Positions 1-9,535 of a stretch of DNA of 64,000 nt are shown here, piece after piece. This stretch comes from an uncultured Woeseiaceae bacterium (GTDB taxonomy: Bacteria > Pseudomonadota > Gammaproteobacteria > Steroidobacterales > Woeseiaceae): contig CALZMQ010000020.1 of the NCBI GenBank assembly GCA_945788625.1, positions 1-64,000 of the forward strand, in the 5' to 3' direction. Each line of letters starts with the position of its first letter. Within the stretch, counting starts at the first letter, position 1. A program made the position numbers and the translations under genes. The notes under the pieces are model-generated. The model did no database searches. It saw only the letters and a list, made by a program, of their open reading frames with translations, and had not been told where the DNA came from.

Positions 1-1
1 G

Positions 2-16
2 AAGATCATCGAGTAA
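2..16 (+). CDS. tuf: EF-Tu, last codons (partial)
   Basis: Only the end of the gene is in the window: codons aag-atc-atc-gag-taa read K-I-I-E-stop, the C-terminus seen in pseudomonad-type elongation factor Tu (VVAKIIE). EF-Tu delivers aminoacyl-tRNA to the ribosome. A tuf gene directly upstream of rpsJ is the usual gammaproteobacterial order, which supports the call, but four residues alone cannot prove it. Confidence 0.65.
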   Translation, partial: KIIE

Positions 17-39
17 CGCTGAGGCTCACGAACGGCCTA

Positions 40-103
40 TTTCTCATCGAAATGGGTCGCTGCGCTGCGCTTTATTTTCGATGAGAAACATCCCGTTCGC
101 GGG
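40..103. repeat. Palindromic repeat, copy 1
   Basis: The arms tttctcatcgaaat (40-53) and attttcgatgagaaa (74-88) are inverted repeats around a GC-rich loop that contains tcgctgcgctgcgc, followed by catcccgttcgcgggcgg. A shorter relic of the right flank, tagaaacatcccgttcgtgggcg, recurs at about 162-184. The same element lies downstream of rpsJ (587-643). It could act as a transcript-end hairpin or a dispersed palindromic element; it lacks the T-run of an intrinsic terminator. Confidence 0.8.
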
Positions 104-208
104 CGGTCCAGGCCAGGCCGTGGGATCGCGGCAGTTAGCCGCACCCTCGGGCTTTGTTGGATAGAAACATCCCGTTCGTGGGCGACCTCGACGGGAACAT
201 GGGATTGG

Positions 209-228
209 GCAAGATGCCGCTCCCACGG
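209..228. repeat. REP-like half element
   Basis: Sequence gcaagatgccgctcccacgg is the right arm of the REP-like element found in several other spacers of this window (for example 11629-11649 and 12208-12250). Only one arm is clear here. It ends about 26 bases before the rpsJ start. Confidence 0.6.
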
Positions 229-254
229 AAAGAGAATTTACCTAGGAAGAGACT

Positions 255-569
255 GTGGCAACAAATCAGAACATCAGAATTCGCCTGAAAGCGTTCGATC
301 ATCGCCTGATCGACAATTCAGCGCGTGAAATCGTGGATACCGCCAAGCGTACCGGCGCCACGGTCAAAGGGCCGATCCCGCTGCCGATGAAGAAGGAACG
401 TTTTACGGTCCTGATTTCTCCGCACGTCAACAAGGACGCTCGTGATCAGTATGAAATCCGTACTCATAAGCGCCTGATGGATATCGTGGATCCGACCGAT
501 AAGACCGTTGATGCGCTCATGAAACTGGAACTGCCGGCTGGCGTGGACGTCCAGATCAAGCTCAACTAG
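255..569 (+). CDS. rpsJ: 30S ribosomal protein S10
   Basis: S10 is part of the 30S head and also, as NusE, binds NusB during antitermination. The 104-residue product has the normal family length and the typical N-terminus [14 protein letters not shown] and the [19 protein letters not shown] segment. GTG at 255 is the only start that fits the family N-terminus; aggaaga at 243-249 serves as ribosome binding site. Unlike most genomes, it is not tightly linked to rplC: 477 bases and a likely promoter separate them, so it may be transcribed with tuf instead. Confidence 0.97.
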   Translation: MATNQNIRIRLKAFDHRLIDNSAREIVDTAKRTGATVKGPIPLPMKKERFTVLISPHVNKDARDQYEIRTHKRLMDIVDPTDKTVDALMKLELPAGVDVQIKLN

Positions 570-586
570 CCGCCATGGTCGGCATA

Positions 587-643
587 TTTCTCATCGAAAT
601 GGCTCGCTTCGCTGCGCTTTATTTTCGATGAGAAACATCCCGA
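587..643. repeat. Palindromic repeat, copy 2
   Basis: tttctcatcgaaat (587-600) and attttcgatgagaaa (621-635) are the same arms as in copy 1, with loop ggctcgcttcgctgcgcttt and the same catcccg tail. It starts 17 bases after the rpsJ stop, so rpsJ is bracketed by two copies in the same orientation. Confidence 0.85.
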
Positions 644-723
644 CCACGGCTGCTTAGCTAAGTCATTGATTTAGCTAGGGACACGATCTCCAGCAGAAAG
701 CGCAAAAAAAGGCTGAAATCCGC

Positions 724-751
724 TTGTATTAAGGGTTTTTAGTCGTATAAT
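724..751 (+). promoter_or_regulatory. Probable promoter for rplC and downstream ribosomal genes
   Basis: A perfect -10 hexamer TATAAT (746-751) lies 16 bases downstream of TTGTAT (724-729), a partial match to the -35 consensus. The GC-rich tgcgggctcgc that follows resembles the discriminator of stringently controlled promoters. Position suggests it drives rplC onward. Confidence 0.55.
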
Positions 752-1046
752 TGCGGGCTCGCTGCATTTGGCCGGACCGGGAGTCGGCCAGGAGCAGGAA
801 AAACAACCAACTGTCGCCAGGAAACCGAGGGTGACACGGCAAATCCCGGAACCGCCGGACCGACACGAAGTATCGGCCCGGAGCTTAGGGTCAGCCCCAG
901 AGCACTTAAGAGCAATGCTCTCAAGCGATGGCTGGCCCTTTCGCATGTCTGGAATTTGTGTACAGCCGTAGCTTGTGTAGATGCGGCGGTGAAAAGAATT
1001 TTATTAGGAGGCGCTGGCCAATCGTAGTCGGTGCGAGGTTTTGAAG

Positions 1047-1691
1047 ATGACGATGGGTATTGTTGGCCGCAAATGCGGCATGACACGTGTCTTCACGGAT
1101 GACGGGGTGTCAATTCCGGTAACCGTGATCGAGGCACAACCAAACCGAATCACTCAGGTAAAGACCGTGGAGACGGACGGCTATCGCGCGCTGCAGGTTG
1201 CAGCCGGAAGCCGCAAAGCGTCCCGGGTCACGAAACCTGAAGCCGGCCACTTTGCCGCAGCAAAGGTAGAAGCCGGCGACCTTGTTACGGAGTTTCGCCT
1301 CGGCGATGCTGACGAAGGCGAATTCGAGCCTGGTAACGAATTGAAGGTCGACCTGTTCGAGGAAGGACAGAGAGTGGACGTCATCGGAACCTCGATCGGC
1401 AAGGGCTTTGCGGGCACCGTTAAGCGCCATAACTTCTCAATGCAAGACGCTACGCATGGCAATTCGTTGGCGCATAGAGCCCCGGGTTCTATTGGTCAGA
1501 ACCAAACTCCCGGCCGTGTATTCAAGGGCAAGAAAATGTCCGGCCACATGGGCAACGTCCGCCGTACGGTGCAGAACCTCGAAGTCGTACGTGTCGACAA
1601 CGATCGAAATCTTCTCCTGATCAAGGGCGCGGTCCCGGGTCACCGCGGCGGCAGCGTCATCGTTCGTCCCGCCATCAAGACCAGGAAGTAA
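1047..1691 (+). CDS. rplC: 50S ribosomal protein L3
   Basis: L3 is an early assembly protein of the 50S subunit near the peptidyl transferase centre. The 214-residue product starts [16 protein letters not shown], matching the family N-terminus, and contains the [18 protein letters not shown] loop that in E. coli carries a methylated glutamine (PrmB target). ATG at 1047 is preferred over TTG at 1041 because gagg (1035-1038) is well spaced and relatives start with MTIG. It is the first gene after the long spacer. Confidence 0.97.
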   Translation: MTMGIVGRKCGMTRVFTDDGVSIPVTVIEAQPNRITQVKTVETDGYRALQVAAGSRKASRVTKPEAGHFAAAKVEAGDLVTEFRLGDADEGEFEPGNELKVDLFEEGQRVDVIGTSIGKGFAGTVKRHNFSMQDATHGNSLAHRAPGSIGQNQTPGRVFKGKKMSGHMGNVRRTVQNLEVVRVDNDRNLLLIKGAVPGHRGGSVIVRPAIKTRK

Positions 1692-1702
1692 GGGGCGTAG
1701 CG

Positions 1703-2305
1703 ATGAAATTGAAATTACAGGACAAGGGTTCGGTCGACGTAGCAGAAGCAGCGTTCGGCGCGGCCTACAACGAAGCTCTCGTACACCAGGTCGTGACCGC
1801 CTATCTCGCTGGAGCGCGCGCAGGAACGAAGGCGCAGAAGAACCGCGCTGCCGTACGTGGCGGCGGCGCCAAACCCTGGCGCCAGAAGGGCACGGGCCGC
1901 GCACGTGCGGGCACGATTCGCAGCCCGATTTGGGTTGGCGGCGGACGCACTTTTGCCGCCAAGCCGCGCAACTTCGATCAGAAGGTCAACAAGAAGATGT
2001 ATCGCGCAGCGCTGCGCTCGATGCTCTCGGAGCTGGTGCGCCAGGATCGGCTGGTCATCGTCAAGGAGCTCACGATCGAGGCGCCCAAGACGCGCCTGTT
2101 GGCCGCGAAGCTCAAAGAACTCGAACTGGACAGCGTGCTGATCCTCAACGAGGCCTTTGATGAGAAGGTCTTCCTGGCCGGCCGCAACCTCCCCAACGTG
2201 GGCATTTGCGACGTAGCGTCGATGGACCCCGTTGTGCTGGTTCGCTTTGAAAAGGTGCTGGTCACGCTGCCTGCGCTGAAGCTCATCGAGGAGCGCCTGT
2301 CATGA
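1703..2305 (+). CDS. rplD: 50S ribosomal protein L4
   Basis: L4 lines the nascent peptide tunnel with an extended loop and in E. coli also represses its own operon. The 200-residue product has the family length and the conserved [21 protein letters not shown] loop region. It starts 11 bases after rplC and its stop overlaps the rplW start by four bases (ATGA), indicating translational coupling. Confidence 0.97.
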   Translation: MKLKLQDKGSVDVAEAAFGAAYNEALVHQVVTAYLAGARAGTKAQKNRAAVRGGGAKPWRQKGTGRARAGTIRSPIWVGGGRTFAAKPRNFDQKVNKKMYRAALRSMLSELVRQDRLVIVKELTIEAPKTRLLAAKLKELELDSVLILNEAFDEKVFLAGRNLPNVGICDVASMDPVVLVRFEKVLVTLPALKLIEERLS

Positions 2306-2610
2306 GTCATACCGCACACCAGGAGCGACTGATGACGGTCATTCGCGGACCGCATCTCTCCGAGAAGGCGCATAACGTCGCCGAACAAAACCAGGTTGTC
2401 CTGAAAGTAAGCAAAGACGCCACGAAAAAAGAAGTTCAACAGGCCGTTGAATTGCTGTTCGAGGTCAAGGTCGAAGCCGTTCAGGTCGTCAACGTGAAAG
2501 GCAAGAGCAAGCGTTTCCAACAGAGCATGGGTCGTCGCTCGGACTGGAAAAAAGCGTATGTGAAGCTGGCTGAAGGGAGCTCTCTCGAAGAGTTCTTCGG
2601 CGGGGAATAA
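2302..2610 (+). CDS. rplW: 50S ribosomal protein L23
   Basis: L23 sits at the tunnel exit and docks trigger factor and SRP. The 102-residue product has [17 protein letters not shown] at the N-terminus, aligning with the E. coli start region, so the overlapping ATG at 2302 is preferred to the internal ATG at 2332. The tunnel-exit glutamate region ([16 protein letters not shown]) is present. Confidence 0.96.
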   Translation: MSHTAHQERLMTVIRGPHLSEKAHNVAEQNQVVLKVSKDATKKEVQQAVELLFEVKVEAVQVVNVKGKSKRFQQSMGRRSDWKKAYVKLAEGSSLEEFFGGE

Positions 2611-2622
2611 GGGTTACAAGAC

Positions 2623-3450
2623 ATGTCACTGCATAAAGCCAAACCGACATCAGCAGGACGTCGATTCGTCGTTGCGGTCAAGACGCCGGAGCTGCACAAG
2701 GGCAAGCCCTACGGCCCGCTTCTCGACAAAAAGACGTCGAAGGGTGGTCGCAACAACAACGGCCGCATCACGATTCGGCACCAGGGTGGCGGCCACAAGC
2801 AGCGCTATCGCATTGTCGATTTCAAGCGCGACAAAGACGGTATCGCCGGCGTCGTAGAACGCCTCGAATACGACCCGAACCGCAGTGCGCACCTGGCGTT
2901 GATCAAGTATGCCGACGGTGAGCGTCGTTACATGCTGGCGCCGAAGGGTGTTCGTGCCGGCGCGCCGATTTTCAGCGGCGAGGATGCGCCGATCAAACCC
3001 GGCAATGCCCTGCCAATTCGGGCCATTCCGGTGGGAACGACGATCCACAACATCGAGATGAAACCGGGCAAGGGTGGCCAGCTGGCTCGATCCGCCGGCA
3101 CATCGGCACAGCTCGCTGCGCGCGAGGGTGCATACGCGACAGTCCGGTTGCGGTCCGGCGAGACACGCAAGATTCACGTCAACTGTCGCGCGACGGTAGG
3201 CGAGGTAGGCCACGGTGAGCACAACCTGCGCAAGCTCGGCAAGGCCGGCGCGACGCGCTGGAGAGGTGTGCGGCCGACGGTGCGCGGTGTTGCGATGAAC
3301 CCGGTCGACCACCCACACGGCGGTGGTGAGGGTCGCACTTCGGGTGGCCGCCATCCGGTCAGCCCGTGGGGCACGCCGACGAAGGGCGCAAAGACGCGTT
3401 CGAACAAGCGCACGGACAATATGATCGTCCGTCGTCGCAAGCGTAAGTAG
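2623..3450 (+). CDS. rplB: 50S ribosomal protein L2
   Basis: L2 is a primary 23S rRNA-binding protein required for subunit association and peptidyl transferase assembly. The 275-residue protein has the full family length and near the C-terminus the [13 protein letters not shown] motif with the conserved histidine, followed by [10 protein letters not shown]. It lies 12 bases after rplW. Confidence 0.97.
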   Translation: MSLHKAKPTSAGRRFVVAVKTPELHKGKPYGPLLDKKTSKGGRNNNGRITIRHQGGGHKQRYRIVDFKRDKDGIAGVVERLEYDPNRSAHLALIKYADGERRYMLAPKGVRAGAPIFSGEDAPIKPGNALPIRAIPVGTTIHNIEMKPGKGGQLARSAGTSAQLAAREGAYATVRLRSGETRKIHVNCRATVGEVGHGEHNLRKLGKAGATRWRGVRPTVRGVAMNPVDHPHGGGEGRTSGGRHPVSPWGTPTKGAKTRSNKRTDNMIVRRRKRK

Positions 3451-3519
3451 GAACGACTTTCCCAATTGGGGGGCGATGCAAGCCGCGATGAGCGCTACGC
3501 AGAGTTTAAGGAATAGAAA
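3451..3519. repeat. REP-like relic between rplB and rpsS
   Basis: The spacer includes cccaattggggggcgatgcaagccgcgatgagcgc, resembling the core of the element at 4856-4898 (cccccattcggggacaatgccagccgcgac). Arms are eroded, so this is a tentative call. Confidence 0.4.
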
Positions 3520-3792
3520 ATGCCACGCAGTGTAAGAAAAGGACCATTCGTCGATAACCACCTGGCGAAAAAGGTTGCTGAAGCAGCAAAGAAGAACGAT
3601 CGGCGTCCGATCAAGACCTGGTCGCGTCGCTCGATGGTGCTGCCGGACATGGTCGGGCTGACGATTGCCGTCCATAACGGGCGCCAGCACGTACCGGTTC
3701 TGATTTCCGAGAATATGGTCGGTCACAAACTCGGCGAGTTTGCGATGACCCGTACGTTCCGCGGTCACTCCGGTGATCGCAAGACGAAGTAA
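3520..3792 (+). CDS. rpsS: 30S ribosomal protein S19
   Basis: S19 forms a complex with S13 in the 30S head and contacts the A-site finger side of the 50S. The 90-residue product begins [15 protein letters not shown] and ends with [10 protein letters not shown], both typical. It follows a 69-base spacer and precedes rplV by 12 bases. Confidence 0.97.
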   Translation: MPRSVRKGPFVDNHLAKKVAEAAKKNDRRPIKTWSRRSMVLPDMVGLTIAVHNGRQHVPVLISENMVGHKLGEFAMTRTFRGHSGDRKTK

Positions 3793-3804
3793 GGGAGCGG
3801 GTTC

Positions 3805-4137
3805 ATGCAAGTTGCAGCAACACTCAGGTACGCACGTATCTCGCCGCAGAAATGCCGGCTGATGGCAGACGTCATCCGTGGCAAGACGGTCGACGAAGCA
3901 TTGCGGGCATTGACGTTCTCGCCGAAGAAGAGTGCCCGTATTGTGAAGAAGGTCCTGGAGTCGGCAGTAGCCAACGCGGAGCACAACCACGGTGCGGACA
4001 TCGACGAATTGAAAGTTTCGACGATTGAAGTCAACGAAGCGCCGACGTTTCGTCGGTACCGCGCTCGTGCAAAAGGTCGCGGCGCACGAATAATCAAGCG
4101 GAACAGCCACATCACGGTCCGCGTTGCGGATGAGTAA
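3805..4137 (+). CDS. rplV: 50S ribosomal protein L22
   Basis: L22 contributes a beta-hairpin to the exit tunnel wall, a known site of macrolide resistance changes. The 110-residue product matches the family in length, with [20 protein letters not shown] at the N-terminus and [16 protein letters not shown] in the tunnel loop region. Five bases separate it from rpsC. Confidence 0.97.
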   Translation: MQVAATLRYARISPQKCRLMADVIRGKTVDEALRALTFSPKKSARIVKKVLESAVANAEHNHGADIDELKVSTIEVNEAPTFRRYRARAKGRGARIIKRNSHITVRVADE

Positions 4138-4142
4138 TTAAT

Positions 4143-4835
4143 ATGGGTCAAAAAGTACATCCAATTGGGATTCGCCTCGGGATCGTCAAGGATTGGGCGT
4201 CGAAATGGTATGCCGATTCGAAGGTCTTCCCTGAGTACATTCGCACCGATCACATGCTGCGCGTCCTGATCAAGACCAAGCTCAAGGACGCATCGGTAAG
4301 CCGCATTGCGATCGAGCGTCCTGCGAACAAGGCAAACATCACGATTTTCACAGCACGTCCGGGCATCGTCATCGGCAAGAAGGGCGAAGATATCGAGAAG
4401 CTTCGCGCCGAAGTTGCCAAGTTGATTGGCAAGCAGATCCAGGATGTTCGAATCAACATCAGCGAAGTGCGCAAGCCGGAACTGGATGCGCAACTCGTTG
4501 CCGAAGGCATCGCTCAGCAGCTCGAGCGTCGCGTCATGTTTCGCCGCGCAATGAAGCGTGCAGTGACGAACACGATGCGTGTTGGTGCAGAAGGCGTCAA
4601 GGTGAAGGTAGGCGGGCGCCTGAACGGTGCGGAAATCGCGCGTTCGGAGTGGTACCGCGAGGGTCGTGTGCCGCTGCACACCTTGCGTGCGGACATCGAC
4701 TACGGCACGGCCGAAGCGCACACGACGTACGGCGTCATCGGCGTGAAGGTCTGGATTTTCAAGGGCGAAGTATTCGACAAGCCCGAGGCGGTTCCGGCAG
4801 AGGCTGCAGAAGCAGCGACCGGTGCGCGGTCTTAA
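4143..4835 (+). CDS. rpsC: 30S ribosomal protein S3
   Basis: S3 forms part of the mRNA entry tunnel and its helicase activity. The 230-residue product has the [15 protein letters not shown] start, an N-terminal KH domain with the [13 protein letters not shown] (GxxG) motif, and a short alanine- and glutamate-rich C-terminal tail. Length agrees with E. coli S3 (233). Confidence 0.97.
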   Translation: MGQKVHPIGIRLGIVKDWASKWYADSKVFPEYIRTDHMLRVLIKTKLKDASVSRIAIERPANKANITIFTARPGIVIGKKGEDIEKLRAEVAKLIGKQIQDVRINISEVRKPELDAQLVAEGIAQQLERRVMFRRAMKRAVTNTMRVGAEGVKVKVGGRLNGAEIARSEWYREGRVPLHTLRADIDYGTAEAHTTYGVIGVKVWIFKGEVFDKPEAVPAEAAEAATGARS

Positions 4836-4855
4836 GAGTAGAGGTTAAGGACATC

Positions 4856-4898
4856 GTAGGAGCGGCTTCCCCCATTCGGGGACAATGCCAGCCGCGAC
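4856..4898. repeat. REP-like element between rpsC and rplP
   Basis: gtaggagcggcttcccccattcggggacaatgccagccgcgac: left arm gtaggagcggc, an internal cccc/gggg stem and a degraded right arm. It fills most of the 85-base spacer and ends 22 bases before the rplP start. Confidence 0.65.
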
Positions 4899-4920
4899 AC
4901 ATGACGATCGGAAGAGCACA

Positions 4921-5334
4921 ATGTTACAGCCTAAAAGAACAAAATTTCGCAAGCAGATGAAAGGGCGCAACCGCGGCCTCGCACTGCGCGGAAGCAACGT
5001 TTCATTCGGTGAGTACGGACTCAAAGCGACCGGCCGCGGTCGCCTGACTGCACGTCAGATCGAGGCCGCTCGACGCGCGATGACGCGCTACATCAAGCGC
5101 GGCGGAAAAATATGGATTCGGGTATTCCCCGACAAGCCCATTTCCAAGAAGCCTCTCGAGGTTCGTCAGGGTAAGGGCAAGGGCAACGTTGAGTACTGGG
5201 TATGCCAGGTTCAACCGGGCCGTGTTTTGTATGAAATGGAAGGTGTTACGGAAGAAATTGCTCGCGAGGCATTCCGTCTTGCTGCTGCGAAGCTGCCGTT
5301 TGGCACCGCGTTTGTAACCCGGCAGGTGATGTGA
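4921..5334 (+). CDS. rplP: 50S ribosomal protein L16
   Basis: L16 organises the A-site region of the 50S subunit. The 137-residue product begins [17 protein letters not shown] as in other bacteria, so ATG 4921 is chosen rather than the in-frame ATG at 4885, which would read the repeat element. It includes the conserved arginine-rich [17 protein letters not shown] segment. Its stop and the rpmC start share one base (TGATG). Confidence 0.97.
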   Translation: MLQPKRTKFRKQMKGRNRGLALRGSNVSFGEYGLKATGRGRLTARQIEAARRAMTRYIKRGGKIWIRVFPDKPISKKPLEVRQGKGKGNVEYWVCQVQPGRVLYEMEGVTEEIAREAFRLAAAKLPFGTAFVTRQVM

Positions 5335-5564
5335 TGAAAGCAGCAGAGCTCCGCGAAAGGTCGGTCGAAGAACTCAACGAGGAACTCGTTGCGCTTCGCC
5401 GTGAGCAGTTCAACCTGCGCATGCAGCATGCGACCGGTGAATTGACACACAACACCGAACACGGCCGCGTCAGAAAAAATATCGCACGCGTCAAGACGGT
5501 TCTCAATGAACTGAAGCGTGTAGCTGGAGACAACACCGGCGATAACACTGGTGACAAGAAATGA
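5334..5564 (+). CDS. rpmC: 50S ribosomal protein L29
   Basis: L29 lies near the tunnel exit beside L23. The product (76 residues from ATG 5334) is longer than the usual 63 because of a C-terminal tail with a short repeat, [12 protein letters not shown], encoded by near-identical 12-base units. The core ([30 protein letters not shown]) is typical. The GTG at 5331 is an alternative start that would add one residue. Stop overlaps the rpsQ start (ATGA). Confidence 0.95.
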   Translation: MKAAELRERSVEELNEELVALRREQFNLRMQHATGELTHNTEHGRVRKNIARVKTVLNELKRVAGDNTGDNTGDKK

Positions 5565-5830
5565 GTGAAGAGAAAAGTAAACAGCGAACGGTCGTCGGTC
5601 GTGTCGTCAGCGACAAGATGGACAAAACCGTGTCGGTCGCGATAGAGCGCCTGATCAAGCACCCGGTCTACGGCAAGTTCATTCGCCGTACCACCAAAGT
5701 GCTTGCTCATGACGCGTCGAACGAGTGCAAATCCGGCGATCGCGTTGCGATTGCGGAGTGCCGCCCGATTTCCAAGAACAAGTCCTGGTCAGTCGTCAAC
5801 GTTGTTGAACGCGCGGCGGACAAGCAATAA
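5561..5830 (+). CDS. rpsQ: 30S ribosomal protein S17
   Basis: S17 is a primary 16S rRNA-binding protein with an OB fold. The 89-residue product includes [21 protein letters not shown] and [14 protein letters not shown], diagnostic of the family. It is coupled to rpmC by a 4-base overlap and followed after 16 bases by rplN. Confidence 0.97.
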   Translation: MSEEKSKQRTVVGRVVSDKMDKTVSVAIERLIKHPVYGKFIRRTTKVLAHDASNECKSGDRVAIAECRPISKNKSWSVVNVVERAADKQ

Positions 5831-5846
5831 CACTTAGGATGCAGTC

Positions 5847-6215
5847 ATGATTCAGATGCAGACAGTTCTGGACGCCGCCGATAACTCTGGTGCTCGCCGC
5901 GTACAGTGCATCAAGGTACTGGGCGGATCGAAACGCCGATATGCCGGTGTGGGCGATGTCATCAAGGTCAGCGTCAAGGACGCCATACCGCGTGGCAAGG
6001 TCAAGAAGGGCGAGATCTACAACGCCGTCGTCGTTCGGACGCGCAAGGGTGTGCGCCGCAAAGACGGCTCGTTGATCCGCTTCGACGGCAACGCGGCCGT
6101 GTTGTTGAACGCTCGTCTCGAGCCGATCGGCACACGAATTTTCGGCCCGGTAACGCGCGAACTGCGTACCAGCCAGTTTATGAAGATCATTTCGCTTGCC
6201 CCGGAGGTGCTGTAG
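5847..6215 (+). CDS. rplN: 50S ribosomal protein L14
   Basis: L14 helps form intersubunit bridges and is the docking site of the silencing factor RsfS. The 122-residue product starts [27 protein letters not shown] and ends [12 protein letters not shown], as in relatives. It opens the spc section and is separated from rplX by an 84-base spacer filled by a REP-like element. Confidence 0.97.
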   Translation: MIQMQTVLDAADNSGARRVQCIKVLGGSKRRYAGVGDVIKVSVKDAIPRGKVKKGEIYNAVVVRTRKGVRRKDGSLIRFDGNAAVLLNARLEPIGTRIFGPVTRELRTSQFMKIISLAPEVL

Positions 6216-6220
6216 GAGGG

Positions 6221-6279
6221 TGTGGGAGCGGCATCTTGCCGCGATGCGAAGCAAAATCGGGCCTGGAAGGCCTTCCTAC
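6221..6279. repeat. REP-like element between rplN and rplX
   Basis: tgtgggagcggcatcttgccgcgatgcgaagcaaaatcgggcctggaaggccttcctac (position 6221-6279) contains the stem gcggcatcttgccgc and a second stem ggcctggaaggcc. It lies within the spc operon transcript. Confidence 0.7.
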
Positions 6280-6299
6280 GGCGCACAGGAACTTAAGAT

Positions 6300-6614
6300 A
6301 TGAACAAGATTAGAAAAGGTGACGAAGTCATTGTAACGACCGGCAAGGACAAAGGCCGGCGTGGCACGGTGCTAGAGGTCTTTCCGGATGCTCGTGTGCT
6401 CGTTGAAGGCGTCAACATTGCGAAAAAGCACATCAAGCCCAACCCGAATATCGGCGAGGCTGGTGGAATCAAGGATACAGCGATGCCGCTGGACGTTTCG
6501 AACGTACTCGTCTTCAACCCGAAATCGAAGAAGGGTGAACGGGTTGGGTTCGAGGTTCAGGACGACGGAACGAAAGTCCGCATCTTCAAGAGCGGCGAGA
6601 AGGTAGATATCTGA
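6300..6614 (+). CDS. rplX: 50S ribosomal protein L24
   Basis: L24 initiates 50S assembly by binding the 5' domain of 23S rRNA. The 104-residue product has the KOW motif near the N-terminus ([25 protein letters not shown]) and the [12 protein letters not shown] segment. Its stop overlaps the rplE start by one base (TGATG). Confidence 0.97.
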   Translation: MNKIRKGDEVIVTTGKDKGRRGTVLEVFPDARVLVEGVNIAKKHIKPNPNIGEAGGIKDTAMPLDVSNVLVFNPKSKKGERVGFEVQDDGTKVRIFKSGEKVDI

Positions 6615-7153
6615 TGTCACGTTTACAGGAAAAGTATCAGAACGAGCTCGCTGGACAGATCCAGAAAAAGCTTGGCCTGAAGAACCCGATGGAAGTGCCG
6701 AAGATCACCAAGATCACGCTCAACATGGGCGTGGGTGAAGCGATTGCTGACAAGAAAATAATGGAAAATGCTCGGGCTGATATGGAAAAGATCGCAGGGC
6801 AAAGGCCGGTGACGAGAGTCGCTCGCAAGTCCGTTGCGACTTTCAAGCTTCGTGACGGCATGCCGGTCGGTTGCAAGGTCACGCTGCGCAGGGAACGTAT
6901 GTACGAATTCCTCGATCGCCTCGTCAATATTGCGATCCCGCGAATTCGTGACTTCCGTGGCCTGAGCCCGAAAGCTTTCGACAAGCAGGGCAATTACAGC
7001 ATGGGCGTCCAGGAGCAGATCATTTTCCCGGAAATCAATTACGACGAAATTGATGCGCTGCGCGGTATGGATATCACCATCACCACGTCGGCTCGCAACG
7101 CCGAGGAAGGCAAGGCGCTTCTGGAAGCGTTCAACTTCCCGTTCAAGAAATAA
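6614..7153 (+). CDS. rplE: 50S ribosomal protein L5
   Basis: L5 belongs to the 5S rRNA complex and contacts S13 and P-site tRNA. The 179-residue product matches E. coli in length and includes [10 protein letters not shown], the [18 protein letters not shown] segment and the [12 protein letters not shown] type C-terminal region. A 79-base spacer without an obvious signal separates it from rpsN. Confidence 0.97.
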   Translation: MSRLQEKYQNELAGQIQKKLGLKNPMEVPKITKITLNMGVGEAIADKKIMENARADMEKIAGQRPVTRVARKSVATFKLRDGMPVGCKVTLRRERMYEFLDRLVNIAIPRIRDFRGLSPKAFDKQGNYSMGVQEQIIFPEINYDEIDALRGMDITITTSARNAEEGKALLEAFNFPFKK

Positions 7154-7232
7154 GGTACTGAGTTGAGTGGAGCGCCTGATGAGCCCCCACACCGACAGTT
7201 TTTAACGAATATGAAAACGAGAAATTTTTGAC

Positions 7233-7538
7233 ATGGCCAAAAAGTCGATGATCATGCGTGAACTGAAGCGCGCGAAGCTTGTTGCAAGGCACGCGGAAAA
7301 ACGCAAAGCGTTGAAGGCGATCGTTCGCAACATTCACAGCTCCGACGAAGAGCGCGCTGTGGCGCAGGCGAATCTGAACAAGTTGCCGCGCGACGGCAGC
7401 CCGACGCGACAGCGCAATCGCTGCGCGATCACCGGGCGCCCGCATGGTGTTTATCGCAAGTTCGGCCTCGGGCGTAACAAGCTTCGCGAAGCGGCGATGA
7501 ACGGCGAAATCCCCGGCCTGACGAAAGCCAGCTGGTAG
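7233..7538 (+). CDS. rpsN: 30S ribosomal protein S14, zinc-free long form
   Basis: S14 assembles late in the 30S head. The 101-residue product is the long form that lacks the four zinc-binding cysteines of the short paralogue; the single cysteine is in [26 protein letters not shown]. Length and motif are typical of gammaproteobacteria. Confidence 0.97.
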   Translation: MAKKSMIMRELKRAKLVARHAEKRKALKAIVRNIHSSDEERAVAQANLNKLPRDGSPTRQRNRCAITGRPHGVYRKFGLGRNKLREAAMNGEIPGLTKASW

Positions 7539-7551
7539 GCGGAGACAGACT

Positions 7552-7947
7552 ATGAGTATGACGGACCCAATCGCAGACATGCTGACGCGCATTCGCAACG
7601 GACAGAAGGCACGCAAGGTTGCTGTGTCAATGCCGGCCTCGCGGGCGAAGGAAGCTGTCGCAAAAGTATTGCAGGACGAGGGCTACATCACCGGTTTTGC
7701 GACCGATGGTGAGGGCGCGGAAAAAGAGCTGACGGTCGAGCTCAAGTATTTCGAAGGCGTTCCCGTCATCGAGAAGATCCAGCGTGCGAGTCGTCCGGGC
7801 CTCAGGATTTACCGCGGCAAGGAAGATCTGCCCAAGGTTCTTGGCGGGCTCGGCGTCGCGATCGTTTCAACCTCGGCGGGCGTCATGAGTGATCGCCAGG
7901 CGCGGGAAAAAGGTATTGGAGGTGAGGTTCTCTGCATCGTTTCCTGA
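7552..7947 (+). CDS. rpsH: 30S ribosomal protein S8
   Basis: S8 binds the central domain of 16S rRNA and in E. coli represses the spc operon at L5. The 131-residue product starts [18 protein letters not shown] and ends with the conserved [14 protein letters not shown] and GGEVLCIVS segments. The first of two ATGs (7552) matches the E. coli start. Confidence 0.97.
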   Translation: MSMTDPIADMLTRIRNGQKARKVAVSMPASRAKEAVAKVLQDEGYITGFATDGEGAEKELTVELKYFEGVPVIEKIQRASRPGLRIYRGKEDLPKVLGGLGVAIVSTSAGVMSDRQAREKGIGGEVLCIVS

Positions 7948-7978
7948 TGCGTGATCCACACTAAGAAGAGACAGGACT

Positions 7979-8512
7979 ATGTCAAGAGTTGCAAAAGAAC
8001 CGGTTGAGCTGCCTAAAGGCGTCGAGTTCAAGCAGGACGGCAATGTTGTCACCCTGAAGGGCAGCAAAGGTGAGTTGTCGCTCGAGTTGAATTCTGAAGT
8101 CGAGCTCAAGCAGGAAGACAACGTACTGACCTTTGCGCCGCGTTCCGGGTCGCGATTTGCGACGGCAGTTGCCGGCACGATGCGCTCGATTGTTGCCAAC
8201 ATGGCGCAGGGTGTATCGGAAGGCTTCGAACGCAAGCTCAACCTGGTTGGCGTTGGCTATCGCGCGCAGGCACAGGGCCAGAAGCTGAACCTGACGCTGG
8301 GTTTCTCGCACCCTGTGGAATACACGGTGCCGGAAGGTATCAGCGTCGAGACGCCGAGCCAGACCGAAATCGTCATCAAAGGCGCTGACAAGCAAAAAGT
8401 AGGTCAGGTCTCGGCAGAAATTCGCCGCTTCCGTCCACCCGAGCCTTACAAGGGCAAGGGTGTTCGATACGCCGACGAGCGTGTCATGCTGAAAGAAGCG
8501 AAGAAGAAATAA
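7979..8512 (+). CDS. rplF: 50S ribosomal protein L6
   Basis: L6 has two repeated alpha/beta domains and supports the factor-binding centre. The 177-residue product is exactly of E. coli length, with the C-terminal [19 protein letters not shown] signature. It follows rpsH after 31 bases. Confidence 0.97.
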   Translation: MSRVAKEPVELPKGVEFKQDGNVVTLKGSKGELSLELNSEVELKQEDNVLTFAPRSGSRFATAVAGTMRSIVANMAQGVSEGFERKLNLVGVGYRAQAQGQKLNLTLGFSHPVEYTVPEGISVETPSQTEIVIKGADKQKVGQVSAEIRRFRPPEPYKGKGVRYADERVMLKEAKKK

Positions 8513-8527
8513 GCAGGTAAATTGACC

Positions 8528-8887
8528 ATGAAACTGGACAAGAAACAAAATCGTCTACGTCGCGCCCGCAGGGGGCGTTCGAAGATTCGTGAACTCGAGG
8601 CCAACCGCCTGAGCATTCACCGTACGCCGCGCCACATTTACGCGCAGATTATCGGTGCTCATGGCAACAAGGTCCTGGCATCGGCGTCGACGCTCGAGGC
8701 GGAAGTTCGCAAGGGAATCAAGAACGGCGGCAACGTCGAAGCAGCGACCATCGTTGGTGCGCGTATCGCCGAGAAGGCGAAGGCGGCCGGCATCGACACC
8801 GTCGCATTCGATCGTTCCGGTTTTCGTTACCACGGCCGTGTCAAAGCACTGGCCGATGCGGCCCGCGAAGCGGGACTGAAGTTTTAA
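8528..8887 (+). CDS. rplR: 50S ribosomal protein L18
   Basis: L18 binds 5S rRNA. The 119-residue product contains [16 protein letters not shown] and the [27 protein letters not shown]-terminus (given in pieces) of the family. ATG 8528 is preferred to TTG 8522 because the aagcagg ribosome binding site (8512-8518) is properly spaced for it. Confidence 0.96.
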   Translation: MKLDKKQNRLRRARRGRSKIRELEANRLSIHRTPRHIYAQIIGAHGNKVLASASTLEAEVRKGIKNGGNVEAATIVGARIAEKAKAAGIDTVAFDRSGFRYHGRVKALADAAREAGLKF

Positions 8888-8932
8888 CAGATCTTGAGGA
8901 ACAAGACGGTGTAAGGCCGTCGAGACCTAATT

Positions 8933-9439
8933 ATGGCTAGAAACGAACAAAACCAATCGAACGACGACCTGATCGAGAAGCTGGTCACCGTTAATCGAGT
9001 CGCCAAAGTAGTCAAGGGTGGTCGGCAATTCGGCTTTACCGCACTGACGGTTGTCGGCGACGGCCAGGGCCAGGTCGGGTTCGGGTATGGCAAGGCACGT
9101 GAGGTGCCGATCGCGATTCAGAAGGCGATGCAGAGTGCTCGCAAGAACATGATCAATATCAACCTGAACAACGACACGCTGCAATACGCCAAGAAAGGCC
9201 GTCATGGCGCCACGCGGGTGTACATGCAGCCTGCGTCGGAAGGTACTGGCGTCATTGCCGGTGGCGCGATGCGCGCCGTGTTCGAAGCTGCGGGCGTCCG
9301 CAACGTACTTGCCAAGAGTTACGGTTCCCGCAACCCGATCAACGTTGTTCGCGCAACGATCAAAGGACTGTCGGAGATTCACTCGCCGCAGGCCATTGCA
9401 GCGAAGCGCGGCAAGAAAGTTAAGGAAATCCTGGCCTAA
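8933..9439 (+). CDS. rpsE: 30S ribosomal protein S5
   Basis: S5 contributes to the mRNA entry channel and decoding accuracy. The 168-residue product has the S5 double-stranded RNA-binding N-domain ([19 protein letters not shown]) and the C-domain segment [21 protein letters not shown]. No clear ribosome binding site is visible in the 45-base spacer from rplR. Confidence 0.97.
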   Translation: MARNEQNQSNDDLIEKLVTVNRVAKVVKGGRQFGFTALTVVGDGQGQVGFGYGKAREVPIAIQKAMQSARKNMININLNNDTLQYAKKGRHGATRVYMQPASEGTGVIAGGAMRAVFEAAGVRNVLAKSYGSRNPINVVRATIKGLSEIHSPQAIAAKRGKKVKEILA

Positions 9440-9454
9440 TCTGCCGGGACGTAA

Positions 9455-9520
9455 TGTAGGAGCGCGCCTGTTATCCCGAGGGTACGTAGCACCCCCAGGG
9501 CACGTGGCGCGAAATTCGAG
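9455..9520. repeat. REP-like element between rpsE and rpmD
   Basis: Begins with gtaggagcgcgcctg and continues through cccgagggtacgtagcacccccagggcacgtggcgcg, where ccc/ggg and cacc/ggtg-type pairings are possible. The left arm matches the other elements; the right arm has diverged. Confidence 0.5.
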
Positions 9521-9535
9521 AATAGAGACAAGATC

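Larger units (their letters stand above)
570..1046. other. Long non-coding spacer inside the S10 operon
   Basis: No convincing gene is present. The spacer holds palindrome copy 2 (587-643), a 7-base inverted repeat tagctaa/ttagcta (655-661, 671-677), a promoter-like TATAAT (746-751), and about 290 bases of GC-rich leader with several short potential stems such as agagc/gctct near 910. In E. coli the corresponding regulatory leader (bound by L4) precedes rpsJ; here any leader would sit between rpsJ and rplC. Regulation by L4 is only an inference. Confidence 0.6.

Noticed and set aside
2650..4110. 486-codon open frame on the minus strand
   Set aside because: It lies opposite rplB, rpsS and rplV, all clearly coding on the plus strand; it is a by-product of their codon use.
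4885..4920. N-terminal extension of L16
   Set aside because: It would translate part of a REP-like element, and L16 proteins start at MLQPKR.
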